Counted from the first letter of the stretch, positions 8,109 through 17,662 are shown. The stretch: 64,000 nt of DNA from Sphingomonas zeae (GCF_014197135.1 NZ_JACIFA010000006.1:135706-199705), one strand, 5' to 3'. A program made the numbers and translations. Notes: generated from the letters alone by a model not told the origin.

Positions 8109-9713
8109 TCACCCCGCGTCGTAGTCGCGGCGGGACACGCGGATGGCTTCCTCTGCCGTGGTCACGCCGTCCAGCACCAGTGCCCGCGCCGCCGCCGCGA
8201 GCGGTTGCTGCCGGGCGAAAGCGTGCGCCGCGATCGCCTGTTCGTCGCCGCCTTCGTTGACCAGCCGCCGGATCGTGTCGTCGACGCGCACCGCCTCATA
8301 CACCCCGGTCCGGCCCTTATAGCCGGAGCCGTTGCACTGCGGGCATCCGACCGCCTCGTACACCGTCGCCTTGTTCTCGATACCGAGCAGCGGGGCGACG
8401 GTCTGCTTGGCCTTTACCGGCCGCTTGCACGCCGGGCACAGCCGCCGCACCAGCCGCTGCGCAATGACGGCGCGCAAGGTGGAGGCGAGCAGGAACGGCT
8501 CGACCTTCATATCGCGCATCCGGGTGATCGCACCGACCGCATCGTTGGTGTGGACGGTCGACAGCACCAAATGCCCTGTCAGCGAGGCCTGCACCGCAAT
8601 CTCGGCGGTTTCGCGGTCGCGGATTTCGCCGACCATCACCACATCGGGGTCCTGGCGCAGGATCGCGCGCAGGCCCGCTGCAAAGGTCAGCCCGACCTTG
8701 GCATTGACCTGGGTCTGACCCACGCCCTCGACCGCATATTCGACCGGATCCTCGACGGTCAGGATGTTGCGGCTGCCATCGTTCAGCAGGCGCAGCGCCG
8801 CATAGAGGCTGGTCGTCTTGCCCGAGCCGGTCGGCCCGGTGACGAGGATGATGCCGTTGGGTTCGCTGAGCGCCTCGCGCAGCAGCGCGTACATGGCCGG
8901 GTTCATGCCCAGCGCGTCGAGGTCGATGCCGGCATTCTCCTTGTCGAGAATACGCAGCACCACCCGTTCCCCGGCCCGGCTGGGCAGGGTCGAGACACGC
9001 ACGTCGAGCAGCTTGCCACCCAGCGTCAGCGCCATGCGCCCGTCCTGCGGCACGCGCCGCTCGGCGATGTCGAGCCGGGCCATGACCTTGATCCGGCTGA
9101 CCACGACCGGCGCGACATGCGGCGGCATCCTGAGCGTTTCGCGCAGCACGCCGTCGATACGCATCCTGACGACGAGGCCGGTTTCGTACGGTTCGATATG
9201 AATGTCCGACACGCCGTTGCGCGCGGCGTCGGCAATGATGCCGTTGATGAGCCGGATGGCGGGCGCATCGTCGGCGGTGTCGAGCAGATCCTCGGCGGTC
9301 GGGATGCCGTCGGCCAGCATGTCCAGCTCGTCGCCCATGCCCACTGCCGCGATCGCCGTCGCCTGACCGTCCATGGCATAGGCGTCGGACAGCAACCGAT
9401 CGAAGGCGGGGGCCTCGACACGGGTGACGGCGAAGGGGCGGCCGATATGGCGGCGCAGTTCGATCAGCGCGCGCGGGTCCGCGCCCTCGCGCAGTGCGAT
9501 AGTCAAGGGGTCCGCAGTCTGGACGACCGTGCCGAACTTGCGTGCGAAGCCGTAGGGAATGGTCAGGGGGGCGACCAGTTCCAGCGTTTCGTCGGGCGTG
9601 GGGAGCGGGAGAGCGGAGTGCCCTCCCCCATCCCCTCCCGCTTGCGGGAGGGGGGTGCCCAGCGGCAGGGGGACGGTGTCCCCCGTGGTTATGGGGTGCT
9701 CGTCGTCAGTCAC
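8109..9713 (-). CDS. gspE: Type II secretion system ATPase E
   Basis: Cytoplasmic secretion ATPase that powers pseudopilus assembly, 534 residues. The start is GTG 9713, overlapping the gspD end by eight bases. Visible in order are the N-terminal GspE domain (about 45-130), GVSDIHIEP, Walker A GPTGSGKTTS, the Asp box ILTVEDPVEY, Walker B-like DPDVVMVGEIRD, the His box LVLSTVHTNDA, and a zinc motif CPAC...CPQC. Residues ~12-40 are Pro/Gly-rich and low in complexity. They are encoded partly by a palindrome at 9632-9653, another case of a repeat read in frame. The catalytic core looks fully intact. Confidence 0.96.
   Translation of the reverse strand: MTDDEHPITTGDTVPLPLGTPLPQAGGDGGGHSALPLPTPDETLELVAPLTIPYGFARKFGTVVQTADPLTIALREGADPRALIELRRHIGRPFAVTRVEAPAFDRLLSDAYAMDGQATAIAAVGMGDELDMLADGIPTAEDLLDTADDAPAIRLINGIIADAARNGVSDIHIEPYETGLVVRMRIDGVLRETLRMPPHVAPVVVSRIKVMARLDIAERRVPQDGRMALTLGGKLLDVRVSTLPSRAGERVVLRILDKENAGIDLDALGMNPAMYALLREALSEPNGIILVTGPTGSGKTTSLYAALRLLNDGSRNILTVEDPVEYAVEGVGQTQVNAKVGLTFAAGLRAILRQDPDVVMVGEIRDRETAEIAVQASLTGHLVLSTVHTNDAVGAITRMRDMKVEPFLLASTLRAVIAQRLVRRLCPACKRPVKAKQTVAPLLGIENKATVYEAVGCPQCNGSGYKGRTGVYEAVRVDDTIRRLVNEGGDEQAIAAHAFARQQPLAAAARALVLDGVTTAEEAIRVSRRDYDAG
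9632..9653. repeat. Palindrome inside the gspE N-terminus
   Basis: Ten-base perfect arms CCCCTCCCGC and GCGGGAGGGG with a two-base centre, embedded in GC-rich flanks. It is translated as part of the Pro/Gly-rich N-terminal segment of GspE, ahead of the conserved domain. Confidence 0.75.
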
Positions 9714-11925
9714 GGCGCTTGATCGGTTGGACCGACTTGGCGACGGGGACGGCGATGCGCGGATCCTCGATATTGCCGGGCATCGGCGCGTGCGGGATGG
9801 GCGGCGCGGCGTTCATGTAATCGCGCACCAACTCGTCGATCGACGGCTCGACGCCGGGCTGCGCATAGCCCTGAAGCTGGCGGAGATAGCCATAACGCTG
9901 TTCGGTGACGCGGCGGCTGTCCTCGGGCGTGCGCAGGATGGTCGGGCGGATGAAGACCATCAGGTTCGTCTTGGATCGGCTGCGCGCCTTGGACCGGAAC
10001 AGCGCGCCCAGCCCGGGAATGTCGCCCAGCAGCGGGATCTTCTCGATCGTCCGCCGCTCATTGTCATCGAGCAATCCCCCGATGACCGTGATCTGGCCGT
10101 CGTCCGGCGTGAAGACATTCTCGAACGCGCGTTTGTTGAGGATCAACTCGCTATTGTTGCTCGACACCGGCCCGGCAATCGAGCTGACCTCCAGCCGGAC
10201 ATAGAGTTTGAGCGAGCCGCCCGCATTGACCTGTGGCTTCACGTCCAGCTGGATACCGACATTCTGGCGCTGCACGGTACGGAAGGCATTGTCGAAATTG
10301 TTCGACAGCGCCTGGCCCGTCGTGACCGGAATTTCCTGCCCGACCAAGCTGTGCGCCTGCTGGTTGTCCAGCGTGATGATGTGCGGGACCTGAAGCAGGT
10401 TGGACGTGGTGTCGCTCTTCACCGCGTTGATGATCGCGCCGAACACCGTGTCGCCGATCTGCCCGCCCCAGCCGGCAAAACCGCCGGTCGTGCCCAGGAT
10501 CGACTGTACCGCCGACTGGGTCAGCTGGTTGAACGAGGCGTTGGGGACATTGGTCTCGGTGCGAGTCCCGTCCGGGGCGGTGACGATCGTCTTGGTGCCG
10601 CCGATCGTCTGCGCCCCCACCGCGCCCGCGATCTGGAGGATGTTGGGCGCGGTATTGCCATAGGTCGACGCCGCGAACGCCCCGCCCGACAGGCTGCCCA
10701 GCAGGAACTGCGCGCCGAGCCGCCGCGCGGTCTGATCGGAGACCTCGGCGACGATCGCCTCGATCAGCACCTGTTCGCGGCGCACGTCGAGCTGGCGGAT
10801 CACCTCGCCGATCTGGCGCTGGATATCGGCCGGTCCGGCGATGACGATGGCGTTGGCGCCGACGAAGCGTGTGACGACCGCCGCCGTCCGCCCCCCTTGC
10901 GTGCTGATGGCCGGCGGCTGGCCGTTCTGGCCACCCGCGCCCGGGGCGTTCGCCGCCTGAGGCTGGGCAACCGGCTGGATACGCTGCGCGATCGAGGTTC
11001 CTGCCGCCGATCCCGTCTGATTGTTGGTCTGGCTGAAGCTGCCGCGCGACAGCGTCGTTTCCTGGACCGGGTCGGGCGTCTGGCCGACGAGCTGCTGGAG
11101 CACGGGCAGCAACTGCTCGGCATCGGCGTTTTCCAGGAAGACGACGCGGATTTCGGTACCGCTCTTGGCCTTGTTGTCCAAGTCGATCGCGATCTGGGCG
11201 AAGCGCGCGACGCTCGATGGATCGCCGCGCAGCGCGATCGAGTTGGAGCTGTCGATCGCGACGACCGACACGCCGGTCGTCCCTTGCGCAGGCGCGCCGC
11301 CCTGCGCCCCGCCGCCGCCCGCCAGCGTCTGGAGCGCGGTCGCGATCTCGCGCGCGCCCGCATTCTTCAGCGCGATGACGCGGGTCGAGGCATTGTCGGC
11401 GTCGATCCGGCGCACGACCTCGCGGATCCGTCGGATATTGTCGGCGAAGTCCACGACGACCAGGCTGTTGCCCGCGCGGTTGGCCGTCACCGACCCTTGT
11501 GCGCTGACCAGCGGGCGTACGGTCTCCAGCGCACTGTTCGCGTCGATCGCGCGCAGGCGGATGATCTCGGTGACATAGGAATTGCGGTTTGCGCCGCCCA
11601 GACCGATCCGGCTGGGCTGCGACGCCGCATTGTCGATCGGCTGCACGCGGAACGCCCCGCCCGCACTCGGCACCGCGACCAGTCCATTGGAGCGCAGGGT
11701 CGACAGGAAAATCTCGAAATATTCCGACTTGGACAGCGGCCGGTCGGTGACGACCGTCACCTTGCCGTTGACCCTGCTGTCGATGATGAAGGTCCGCCCC
11801 GTCACTTTCGCCGCATCGGCGATGAAGGCGCGGATATCGGCATCGCGGACGTTGAGCGTGGTCTGCGCCTGCGCGCCCGCCGCCAGGGCGAGCGCCAGAA
11901 CCGAACCGAGGACGAGCTTCTTCAT
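9706..11925 (-). CDS. gspD: Type II secretion system secretin D
   Basis: Outer-membrane secretin, 739 residues. A signal peptide (MKKLVLGSVLALALAAGAQAQ) is followed by the N0 domain (LNVRDADIRAFIADAAKVTGRTFIID), three N1-N3 modules (the last split by a Gln/Gly-rich insert near 330-375), and the secretin core with VPHIITLDNQ, LVGQEIPV and the C-terminal VFIRPTIL signature. No pilotin-binding lipobox is present. The start ATG overlaps the gspC stop (ATGA). The C-terminus extends about 60 residues past the core and may be the S domain. Confidence 0.96.
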   Translation of the reverse strand: MKKLVLGSVLALALAAGAQAQTTLNVRDADIRAFIADAAKVTGRTFIIDSRVNGKVTVVTDRPLSKSEYFEIFLSTLRSNGLVAVPSAGGAFRVQPIDNAASQPSRIGLGGANRNSYVTEIIRLRAIDANSALETVRPLVSAQGSVTANRAGNSLVVVDFADNIRRIREVVRRIDADNASTRVIALKNAGAREIATALQTLAGGGGAQGGAPAQGTTGVSVVAIDSSNSIALRGDPSSVARFAQIAIDLDNKAKSGTEIRVVFLENADAEQLLPVLQQLVGQTPDPVQETTLSRGSFSQTNNQTGSAAGTSIAQRIQPVAQPQAANAPGAGGQNGQPPAISTQGGRTAAVVTRFVGANAIVIAGPADIQRQIGEVIRQLDVRREQVLIEAIVAEVSDQTARRLGAQFLLGSLSGGAFAASTYGNTAPNILQIAGAVGAQTIGGTKTIVTAPDGTRTETNVPNASFNQLTQSAVQSILGTTGGFAGWGGQIGDTVFGAIINAVKSDTTSNLLQVPHIITLDNQQAHSLVGQEIPVTTGQALSNNFDNAFRTVQRQNVGIQLDVKPQVNAGGSLKLYVRLEVSSIAGPVSSNNSELILNKRAFENVFTPDDGQITVIGGLLDDNERRTIEKIPLLGDIPGLGALFRSKARSRSKTNLMVFIRPTILRTPEDSRRVTEQRYGYLRQLQGYAQPGVEPSIDELVRDYMNAAPPIPHAPMPGNIEDPRIAVPVAKSVQPIKRRD

Positions 11926-12764
11926 GGCCGTGGTGCCGCAATCTGAAGGGAGAGCGGCAGCGTCTGATCGCCCCGCTCGACCGTGATGGAAAGAGAACCG
12001 CCCTGTGCGAAATCCGCCGTCAGCCGGTCAAGGTCGCCCGGCCCCGTCACCGGGCGTCCGCTGATGGCGGTGACGACATCGCCCTCACGCAGGCCCGCCG
12101 CGCGGAACGCCACGCCCGAGCCCATAGGCCGGACGACCAGCCCCGAGACGCGGCCGCCGTCGAGCCGGGGGATGAAGCCGATATCGCTGCGCAACTGCGC
12201 GATGCCGACACCGCCTTGCGGCGGCACCGATCCGGGGACCTGCACGGACGGCGCGCCAGGCGCCGGTGCCCCTGCGGTGGCGGGCGGGGCATCCGACTGG
12301 TCGAGATAGAGATCCTCGGTCGCACCGCCGCGATCGATGGTGATGTGGTCGAACGCCACCGCCTTCAGCGTGACGCCCGGCTGGATTTCCTCGCCGACCG
12401 AAACCGATCGCTGCACCCCGTCCGGCCCGGCCAGGATCGCCGATCCGCGCCCCGACGCTTCGTCGAGCCGCGTGCCGTAAAGGGTCAGTTGAAGCGTGGT
12501 CACGGCGGCGGGTGCGGCCTGTTGCCCCTGCAAACGGAAAAAGGGATCGAACCCCTCCAGGATCGCCGCCGGCGAGCCCGCGACAGCGGGCGCGAGCGGG
12601 CGCCACTCGCCCAGCGGCGAGACGGGGGTGACGATCACCCATAGCAGCCGCGCGCCCTGGACGGCGAGAACCGCCATCAGCGCCAGCTCGGCCACCGAAT
12701 AGACATTCACGACCGGCAGGCGCCGCAACCAGCGACGTCCGCGCGCGTCGAGCCTCAACCGCAT
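11922..12764 (-). CDS. gspC: Type II secretion system protein C with PDZ domain
   Basis: Inner-membrane clamp that contacts the secretin and helps select substrates; first gene of the T2SS operon. The 280-residue product starts at ATG 12764 (MRLRLDARGRR). It has one membrane segment (about 20-42), a periplasmic homology region (LQLTLYGTRLDEASGRGSAI), a Pro/Ala-rich linker and a C-terminal PDZ domain (GVAFRAAGLREGDVVTAISG). A start further upstream (12824) would add 20 residues before the basic N-terminus and is less likely. The promoter of the operon should lie in the 298 bases upstream. Confidence 0.93.
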   Translation of the reverse strand: MRLRLDARGRRWLRRLPVVNVYSVAELALMAVLAVQGARLLWVIVTPVSPLGEWRPLAPAVAGSPAAILEGFDPFFRLQGQQAAPAAVTTLQLTLYGTRLDEASGRGSAILAGPDGVQRSVSVGEEIQPGVTLKAVAFDHITIDRGGATEDLYLDQSDAPPATAGAPAPGAPSVQVPGSVPPQGGVGIAQLRSDIGFIPRLDGGRVSGLVVRPMGSGVAFRAAGLREGDVVTAISGRPVTGPGDLDRLTADFAQGGSLSITVERGDQTLPLSLQIAAPRP

Positions 12765-13063
12765 GAAACTCACCCCGTCCGCATTTTCGGGCCTTAGGCA
12801 TGGCATGTTACAGCCCTGCGTCAAACCCCCGAAACATGTTTGTCATGTCGGTTTCACATGGACCGCCGGATACGGGATTGACCAATGATGCATGGATGGC
12901 GGGCGATCGCCCCTCGCTCGGCTTGAACGGAAATGGAGTTCGGTGCGTCATTGCGAAGCGTGCGCCGTGCCGTCCACACTCCGCCCAGGCTGAGCGAAAG
13001 CCAAAAAGGAAAAGGGCCGCCACCGGATCACCGGACGGCGGCCCTTTCCTGACCCCACTGGAA
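12765..13063. other. Intergenic region upstream of gspC and downstream of the TonB receptor
   Basis: About 300 bases without a convincing gene. It should hold the T2SS promoter; a TTGACG-like element is present on the minus strand near 12830, but I cannot fit a convincing -10. The right end holds the terminator of the TonB receptor gene. Confidence 0.5.
13001..13050 (-). terminator. Rho-independent terminator of the TonB receptor gene
   Basis: Perfect 11-base stem AAAGGGCCGCC / GGCGGCCCTTT (13011-13021 and 13037-13047). Read on the minus strand it is followed by a T-rich tail (TTTTCCTTTTT). It begins about 15 bases after the receptor stop codon. Confidence 0.8.
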
Positions 13064-15904
13064 TCAGAAGGTCGTGCTGATCCCCAACGAGAAGACCCGA
13101 CCCTGATTATACCGGTTCAGATAGACGAACCGGCCGTTCCCGAAATCCTGCCGTTCGTTATACCGCGTGCGCGTCAGGTTGCGGGCCTCGGCCTTCAGCT
13201 CGAACTTGCCGCCCGCCAGCTCGAAGCCCTGACGTGCCACCAGGTCGAGGCGGATGCCCGGCACCTCGATGATGTCGGGCTGGAAGCCGGTGCCCGACAG
13301 GTTGGACGGACCGCGATTGGTCACGCGATTGCTGGCATAGTTGAACAGCAAGGTGATCTGCGACAGCGCGGCGGTGTCCTCGACGCCGAGTTGCAGATTG
13401 ACCAGATGGTCCGACTGGCCGGTCAGCGACGCGCCGTCGCGGAACAGCAGCCGCGCCGGACCGAAGCCCGAGGCGCAGCCCGCCAAGCCCGGCGACCCTT
13501 GCGCCGCCGCCGGGTTGGGCACGCAGCTGGCGTCCGCGTTGATCTGCGACTTGGTGTAGGTGTAGTTCGCAATCGCGACGAGGCGGCGCGTGGCGAAGAA
13601 ATCACCGCCCAGACCCGCCAGCGGCACATATTTCTGCAACTCGACTTCGGCACCATAAAGCGTCGCCGAGGGCAGATAGGTGAAGCCCGTCTGCAACCGG
13701 TCATCCGCGCCGGTATAAAAGCCGACCTGCTCGATCGGGTTCTTGATCCGCTTGTAGAAGCCCGCCAGCGTGAAGCGCTGGTCGCGCGCATAGAACCATT
13801 CGTAGCGCGCCTCCAGATTCCACAGCTCGCTGTCACGCAGGTTGGGATTACCGAAGAACAGGCGATCCGAGTCTGGATCGCGGAACTGCTGCGGAGCGAG
13901 TTCGCGGAACTGCGGGCGCGAGATGGTCTTGGCCCCGCTCGCGCGCAGCTGCATGTCGGCGGCGAAGTTCCAGGTCAGCGTACCTGCGGGGAGGAAGTAG
14001 TTGTTCTTCAGCCGCGTGGTGGCGCTCTGCACCGGCGTCACCGTCTCGATCGCCGTTTCGTAGCGCAAACCGGCTACCGCGCGCAGGCCGGCTGCCACTT
14101 CGGCCTCCGCCTGCACATAACCGGCATGGACGTTCAGCTTGGCGTCGTAGGCATAGGCGCCCGCCTGGGTCGAGAATTGCAGCTGGAGCGTACACGCCCC
14201 CTGCCCGCGCAACGGACAGGCATTGTTGATGACGTCCGGGCTCAGCAGATAATCGGGCCGATAGAGATTGTAGGGGAAGCCCGGCGCGGTGCCCGCGCCG
14301 TCGCTGGTCTGGTAGTTGAACTGGATACGGCTCGAATAGCGGTCGGTGCCCTGGTAGAAATAGCCGGTGCTCAGCGTGATCGGGCGCTCGCCGTCGATCT
14401 TGTAGGAAAGGTCCGCCTGGCCGGTCCACAGATTCTCGTTCAACTCCGAGAAGATGATCGAAGCGAAGGGCGTGAAGCGCTGCGTCACCTGATAGGCACC
14501 GTTGCACTGGAACCCGCCCGCACCGTTCGCGCCGTCATAGCTGATGGGCAGGCCATTGCTGGTCCGGGCCGAACACAGATAGTCGAACTGGCGCTCATAG
14601 GGCGCATTGCGCTTGGAGTTGGCAAAGGCGCCGCGCGCATCGAACTTCAGGGCGTCGGTCAGCTTGAACTCGCCGACCAGCTGGCTCTCGATCAGCTGGC
14701 GCTCGAACCAGTTGGTATTCTGCTGGAAGCGCAGGCCGCTGGCGTTGTTATAGACTTCCGCCGCCGATCCCCGACCCTGCTTCAGCGTGTCGTGGATATA
14801 GACGTTGGTCCAGCGCACCGTATTGTCGCCGAACTCATAGCCCAGCCCGACCAGCGCATTGGCGACGATGCGGTTGTCGGTCAGCAGCGTGCGGTAATCG
14901 TTGCGCAGCGTACCGTCGGGCGACACCGAGTCCTGCTGGATCGCCGAGCGGGTGCGGAAGGTGTTGGACAGGCTGAGCGAGGAGATCACGCCCAGACGGT
15001 CGCTGCCGATGTCGAACACCGAACCGGCGGACAGCTCGCCCGACAGATTGGCGGGCAGATGATTGTTGCGCTGCAGCAGCGTGGTCGAGGCGTTGGACAG
15101 CTGCCCCACCTGCGCGGCGGGAACCAGCCCCGAACCCTTGCCCGCCTGGACGTCGCGCACGAACTGCGGCACGCCGCGCGTACCGTCGTCAAAGCCCAGC
15201 CAGTCGGCATCGCCGCCCGCATAGGTATAGCCCAGCTCGCTGGTCGTCGTGTCGTCGGCCGCGACCGTAAAGCCGCCCGAGATGAAGTTCTTCGCCGGAA
15301 TGGCCTTGGTCGTCAGGTTGATGACGCCGCCACCGAACTCGCCCGGATAATTGACCGAATAGGTCTTTTGCACCAGCGCCGAGCCGACGATGGTGGTCGG
15401 GAAGATGTCGAGCGGGACCGACCGGCGCAGCGGCTCGGGGCTGGGCAGCGGCGAGCCGTTGAGCAGCGACGAGGAATAACGATCGCCCAGACCGCGGACA
15501 TAGACGAAGCCGCCGCCAACGACCGACAGGCCGGTGACGCGGGTCAGCGCCCCCGCGATATCGCCTTCGCCCGTGCGCGCGATGTCGGCGGCGGACAGGA
15601 CCGAGACGATCTGCGGCGTGGCGCGGATCGTGTTGGGGATGTTGCGGCCGACCACGACGATCTCGTTGCCCGCCGTGGCGTCGACACCGGGCGCGGAGAT
15701 TTCGACCGGCTCGTCTGCCGACTGGCCGTCCTGCCCGGTCGGGGTCTGGCTCTGCGGGGTCGCCTGCCCGTCCGGGCTGGTCGCGGTGGTGCTGGTTTGC
15801 GCCGGAGCAGGCGTCGCCCCGCCCGTGGCTTGCGCGAGCAGGGCCGGCGCGACGAGCTGGGAGGTCAGCAGAAGGAGAGAGGCATAAGCGAGGCGTCGCT
15901 GCAT
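13064..15904 (-). CDS. TonB-dependent outer-membrane receptor
   Basis: Energised outer-membrane transporter, 946 residues. A signal peptide (MQRRLAYASLLLLTSQLVAPALLAQA) and a long Thr/Gln/Pro-rich linker precede the TonB-box-like EIVVVG (81-86). The plug domain follows (about 95-215, with VRGLGDRYSSSLLNG and GEFGGGVINL), then a 22-strand barrel ending in an aromatic residue (GISTTF). The substrate cannot be read from sequence. It is transcribed with the upstream lipoprotein gene, 111 bases away, with a hairpin between the two. Such receptor/lipoprotein pairs next to T2SS genes suggest uptake of a polymer or complexed nutrient captured at the cell surface. Confidence 0.95.
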   Translation of the reverse strand: MQRRLAYASLLLLTSQLVAPALLAQATGGATPAPAQTSTTATSPDGQATPQSQTPTGQDGQSADEPVEISAPGVDATAGNEIVVVGRNIPNTIRATPQIVSVLSAADIARTGEGDIAGALTRVTGLSVVGGGFVYVRGLGDRYSSSLLNGSPLPSPEPLRRSVPLDIFPTTIVGSALVQKTYSVNYPGEFGGGVINLTTKAIPAKNFISGGFTVAADDTTTSELGYTYAGGDADWLGFDDGTRGVPQFVRDVQAGKGSGLVPAAQVGQLSNASTTLLQRNNHLPANLSGELSAGSVFDIGSDRLGVISSLSLSNTFRTRSAIQQDSVSPDGTLRNDYRTLLTDNRIVANALVGLGYEFGDNTVRWTNVYIHDTLKQGRGSAAEVYNNASGLRFQQNTNWFERQLIESQLVGEFKLTDALKFDARGAFANSKRNAPYERQFDYLCSARTSNGLPISYDGANGAGGFQCNGAYQVTQRFTPFASIIFSELNENLWTGQADLSYKIDGERPITLSTGYFYQGTDRYSSRIQFNYQTSDGAGTAPGFPYNLYRPDYLLSPDVINNACPLRGQGACTLQLQFSTQAGAYAYDAKLNVHAGYVQAEAEVAAGLRAVAGLRYETAIETVTPVQSATTRLKNNYFLPAGTLTWNFAADMQLRASGAKTISRPQFRELAPQQFRDPDSDRLFFGNPNLRDSELWNLEARYEWFYARDQRFTLAGFYKRIKNPIEQVGFYTGADDRLQTGFTYLPSATLYGAEVELQKYVPLAGLGGDFFATRRLVAIANYTYTKSQINADASCVPNPAAAQGSPGLAGCASGFGPARLLFRDGASLTGQSDHLVNLQLGVEDTAALSQITLLFNYASNRVTNRGPSNLSGTGFQPDIIEVPGIRLDLVARQGFELAGGKFELKAEARNLTRTRYNERQDFGNGRFVYLNRYNQGRVFSLGISTTF

Positions 15905-15935
15905 GGCCGGGTCATCCCGTATCAGATTTTATGGA

Positions 15936-15970
15936 GGAAAGCCGGGGCGGCGATGATCGCCACCCCGGCC
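15936..15970 (-). terminator. Hairpin between the lipoprotein and TonB receptor genes
   Basis: A 12-base stem with one G-T pair (15941-15952 with 15958-15969), followed on the minus strand by TTTCCTCC. It could be a weak terminator or a processing stem that lowers receptor expression relative to the lipoprotein. Confidence 0.5.
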
Positions 15971-16015
15971 TGCCGAGAGCGCCCGACAAGGTCCGGGCGC
16001 ATGGTCAGCGGGACC

Positions 16016-17662
16016 TTAGCGGCCGTTGCAGCTGAAATAGATCGAGGTGAAGACCGGCGGCCCCACGTCCTGCAGATCGGCGTTGGCGCCCCGGATCGTG
16101 GTGCGATCCGCGCCCGAACCGGCACCTGCAACCAGATTGACGCAGGCCACGTTCTGCTGGGTCGCCTTAACGATGCCGTTGATGAAGGTCATGTCGGCAC
16201 CGCCGCGCAGACGGATCGCAGCGGGTGCGAGCGCGGTCTGGACGAAAGTGAAGTTGGCATAGCGGCCGAAGGTGCGCGGCAGCAGGTCCTCGGCGTTGTT
16301 CGAGTCGATCTCGGTCGAGAAGCTGTCCGCGGTCGCGCCGATAGCGCGCTGCGCCGCGATCAGGAACTGCATGAAGCCGCGATAGCCATTGTCGATGTCG
16401 AAGCCGTCATCGTCCGCGCCGGTGATCGCGATATACTTCAGGTTCGACGTGCCGCCGAAGATCTCGATGCCGTCATCGGCCGAATTGTGGCTCTGGATAT
16501 GATCCAGAACGGTGCCCGAACCCGTACCGCCCAGCGTCAGGCCCTGCAGTTCGTTACCGTCCGAGATGGCGATGCCCGAGTAGCGGATCTGGACATAGGA
16601 CAGCTGACCCGACGAGTCGGCCTGGTTCGCACCGCCATAGAAACGGCCGGTCACACCCTCGATCGCCAGCTGGCAGCTGGTCGAGGAACCAGCGGCGTTG
16701 TTCGGGCCGGTGCCGGTGGCGCAGACCGCGGTCGGCGCGCGGCCGAGCAGGATGATGCCGCCCCACTGGCCCTGGGTCGCGTCGGACACGCCGTTGCTGA
16801 CCAGATTCTGCTGCGAGGTGAAGACGATCGGCGCATCGCGGGTGCCCACGGCCGAGATCTTCGAACCGCGATTGACCAGCAGCAGGTCATTGGTCGCCTC
16901 CGACGAGTCGGCCGCGATCACCACGCCCGGCGCGATGGTCAGCGTGACGCCGGCGCCGCCGGTCGAACCCAGATCGGTGCCCACTTCGGTCTGACCACGC
17001 AGGCGATACACGACGCCTGCGATCTTCGGCAGCGTCACATTCTGGGTGGTCGTGATCGTGTTGTCGATGCGGCAGAAGCGATAGGACGGCGCCGACGCAC
17101 CGCTCGGCGTGACCGTGCCGTCATCGATCGTGCCGGTCGGGCAGACCGAGGTGGCGGCGGCATAGGTGCCGATCGACGGCACCGCGCTGCACCGCGCGCC
17201 CGAACCACCGAATTCGGCCGAGGTCGAGTTGCAGGTCCAGCCCTGGAAGGCGGTGTCCGAGGGGCCGTTCAGCGCGCCGACATAGTTGGTCGAGGTGAAG
17301 AAGCCGTTGATGATCGACGGATCGGCGGCGGTGGTCAACGACGTGCTGCTGGCCGGATAGATGCCATTCAGCGCCGCGCCGGTGCCATTGACGTTGTTGT
17401 TGCTGCCCGCATTGACGATCGCCAGCTGTTCGTCGGCAGTGATCGATACGCCGTTGACGGTGGTGACTGCTGCGAACTGCGCGGCGGTGATGTTCGCGGT
17501 CGGCGTAGCCGTGGGCGACGGGGCCGGCGTCGGCTGGGGCTGCACGATCACCACGCTGCCCGCCCCCGGCGAAGCGACGCTGTCGGCACCGCCGCACGCA
17601 CTGAGGGCCGCGCAGGCCGAGCTGGTCATGAGAATGAGGCCGAAGCGCTTGAAGCTGCCCAT
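16016..17662 (-). CDS. Surface-type lipoprotein with beta-helix-like repeats, partner of the TonB receptor
   Basis: 548 residues. The signal peptide ends in a lipobox, LSAC at 20-23, with Gly after the Cys, so sorting to the outer membrane is expected. A Pro/Thr/Ala linker (about 40-60) leads to a domain with six Cys residues and then a repetitive Gly/Asp-rich region (about 225-540) with recurrent short strands such as SYVQIRYSGIAI, GTVLDHIQSHNSADDGIEIFGG and GFDIDNGYRG, the look of a right-handed beta-helix. No catalytic motif is recognisable. It is the first gene of a unit with the TonB receptor. It is a plausible T2SS cargo, because some alphaproteobacterial T2SSs export lipoproteins to the surface, but this is inference. 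Confidence 0.85.
   Translation of the reverse strand: MGSFKRFGLILMTSSACAALSACGGADSVASPGAGSVVIVQPQPTPAPSPTATPTANITAAQFAAVTTVNGVSITADEQLAIVNAGSNNNVNGTGAALNGIYPASSTSLTTAADPSIINGFFTSTNYVGALNGPSDTAFQGWTCNSTSAEFGGSGARCSAVPSIGTYAAATSVCPTGTIDDGTVTPSGASAPSYRFCRIDNTITTTQNVTLPKIAGVVYRLRGQTEVGTDLGSTGGAGVTLTIAPGVVIAADSSEATNDLLLVNRGSKISAVGTRDAPIVFTSQQNLVSNGVSDATQGQWGGIILLGRAPTAVCATGTGPNNAAGSSTSCQLAIEGVTGRFYGGANQADSSGQLSYVQIRYSGIAISDGNELQGLTLGGTGSGTVLDHIQSHNSADDGIEIFGGTSNLKYIAITGADDDGFDIDNGYRGFMQFLIAAQRAIGATADSFSTEIDSNNAEDLLPRTFGRYANFTFVQTALAPAAIRLRGGADMTFINGIVKATQQNVACVNLVAGAGSGADRTTIRGANADLQDVGPPVFTSIYFSCNGR

Noticed and set aside
8205..11946. Long plus-strand frames opposite gspE and gspD
   Set aside because: Composition is antisense-like (Arg, Asp, His and Gln rich) and the opposite strand carries complete, well-recognised genes.
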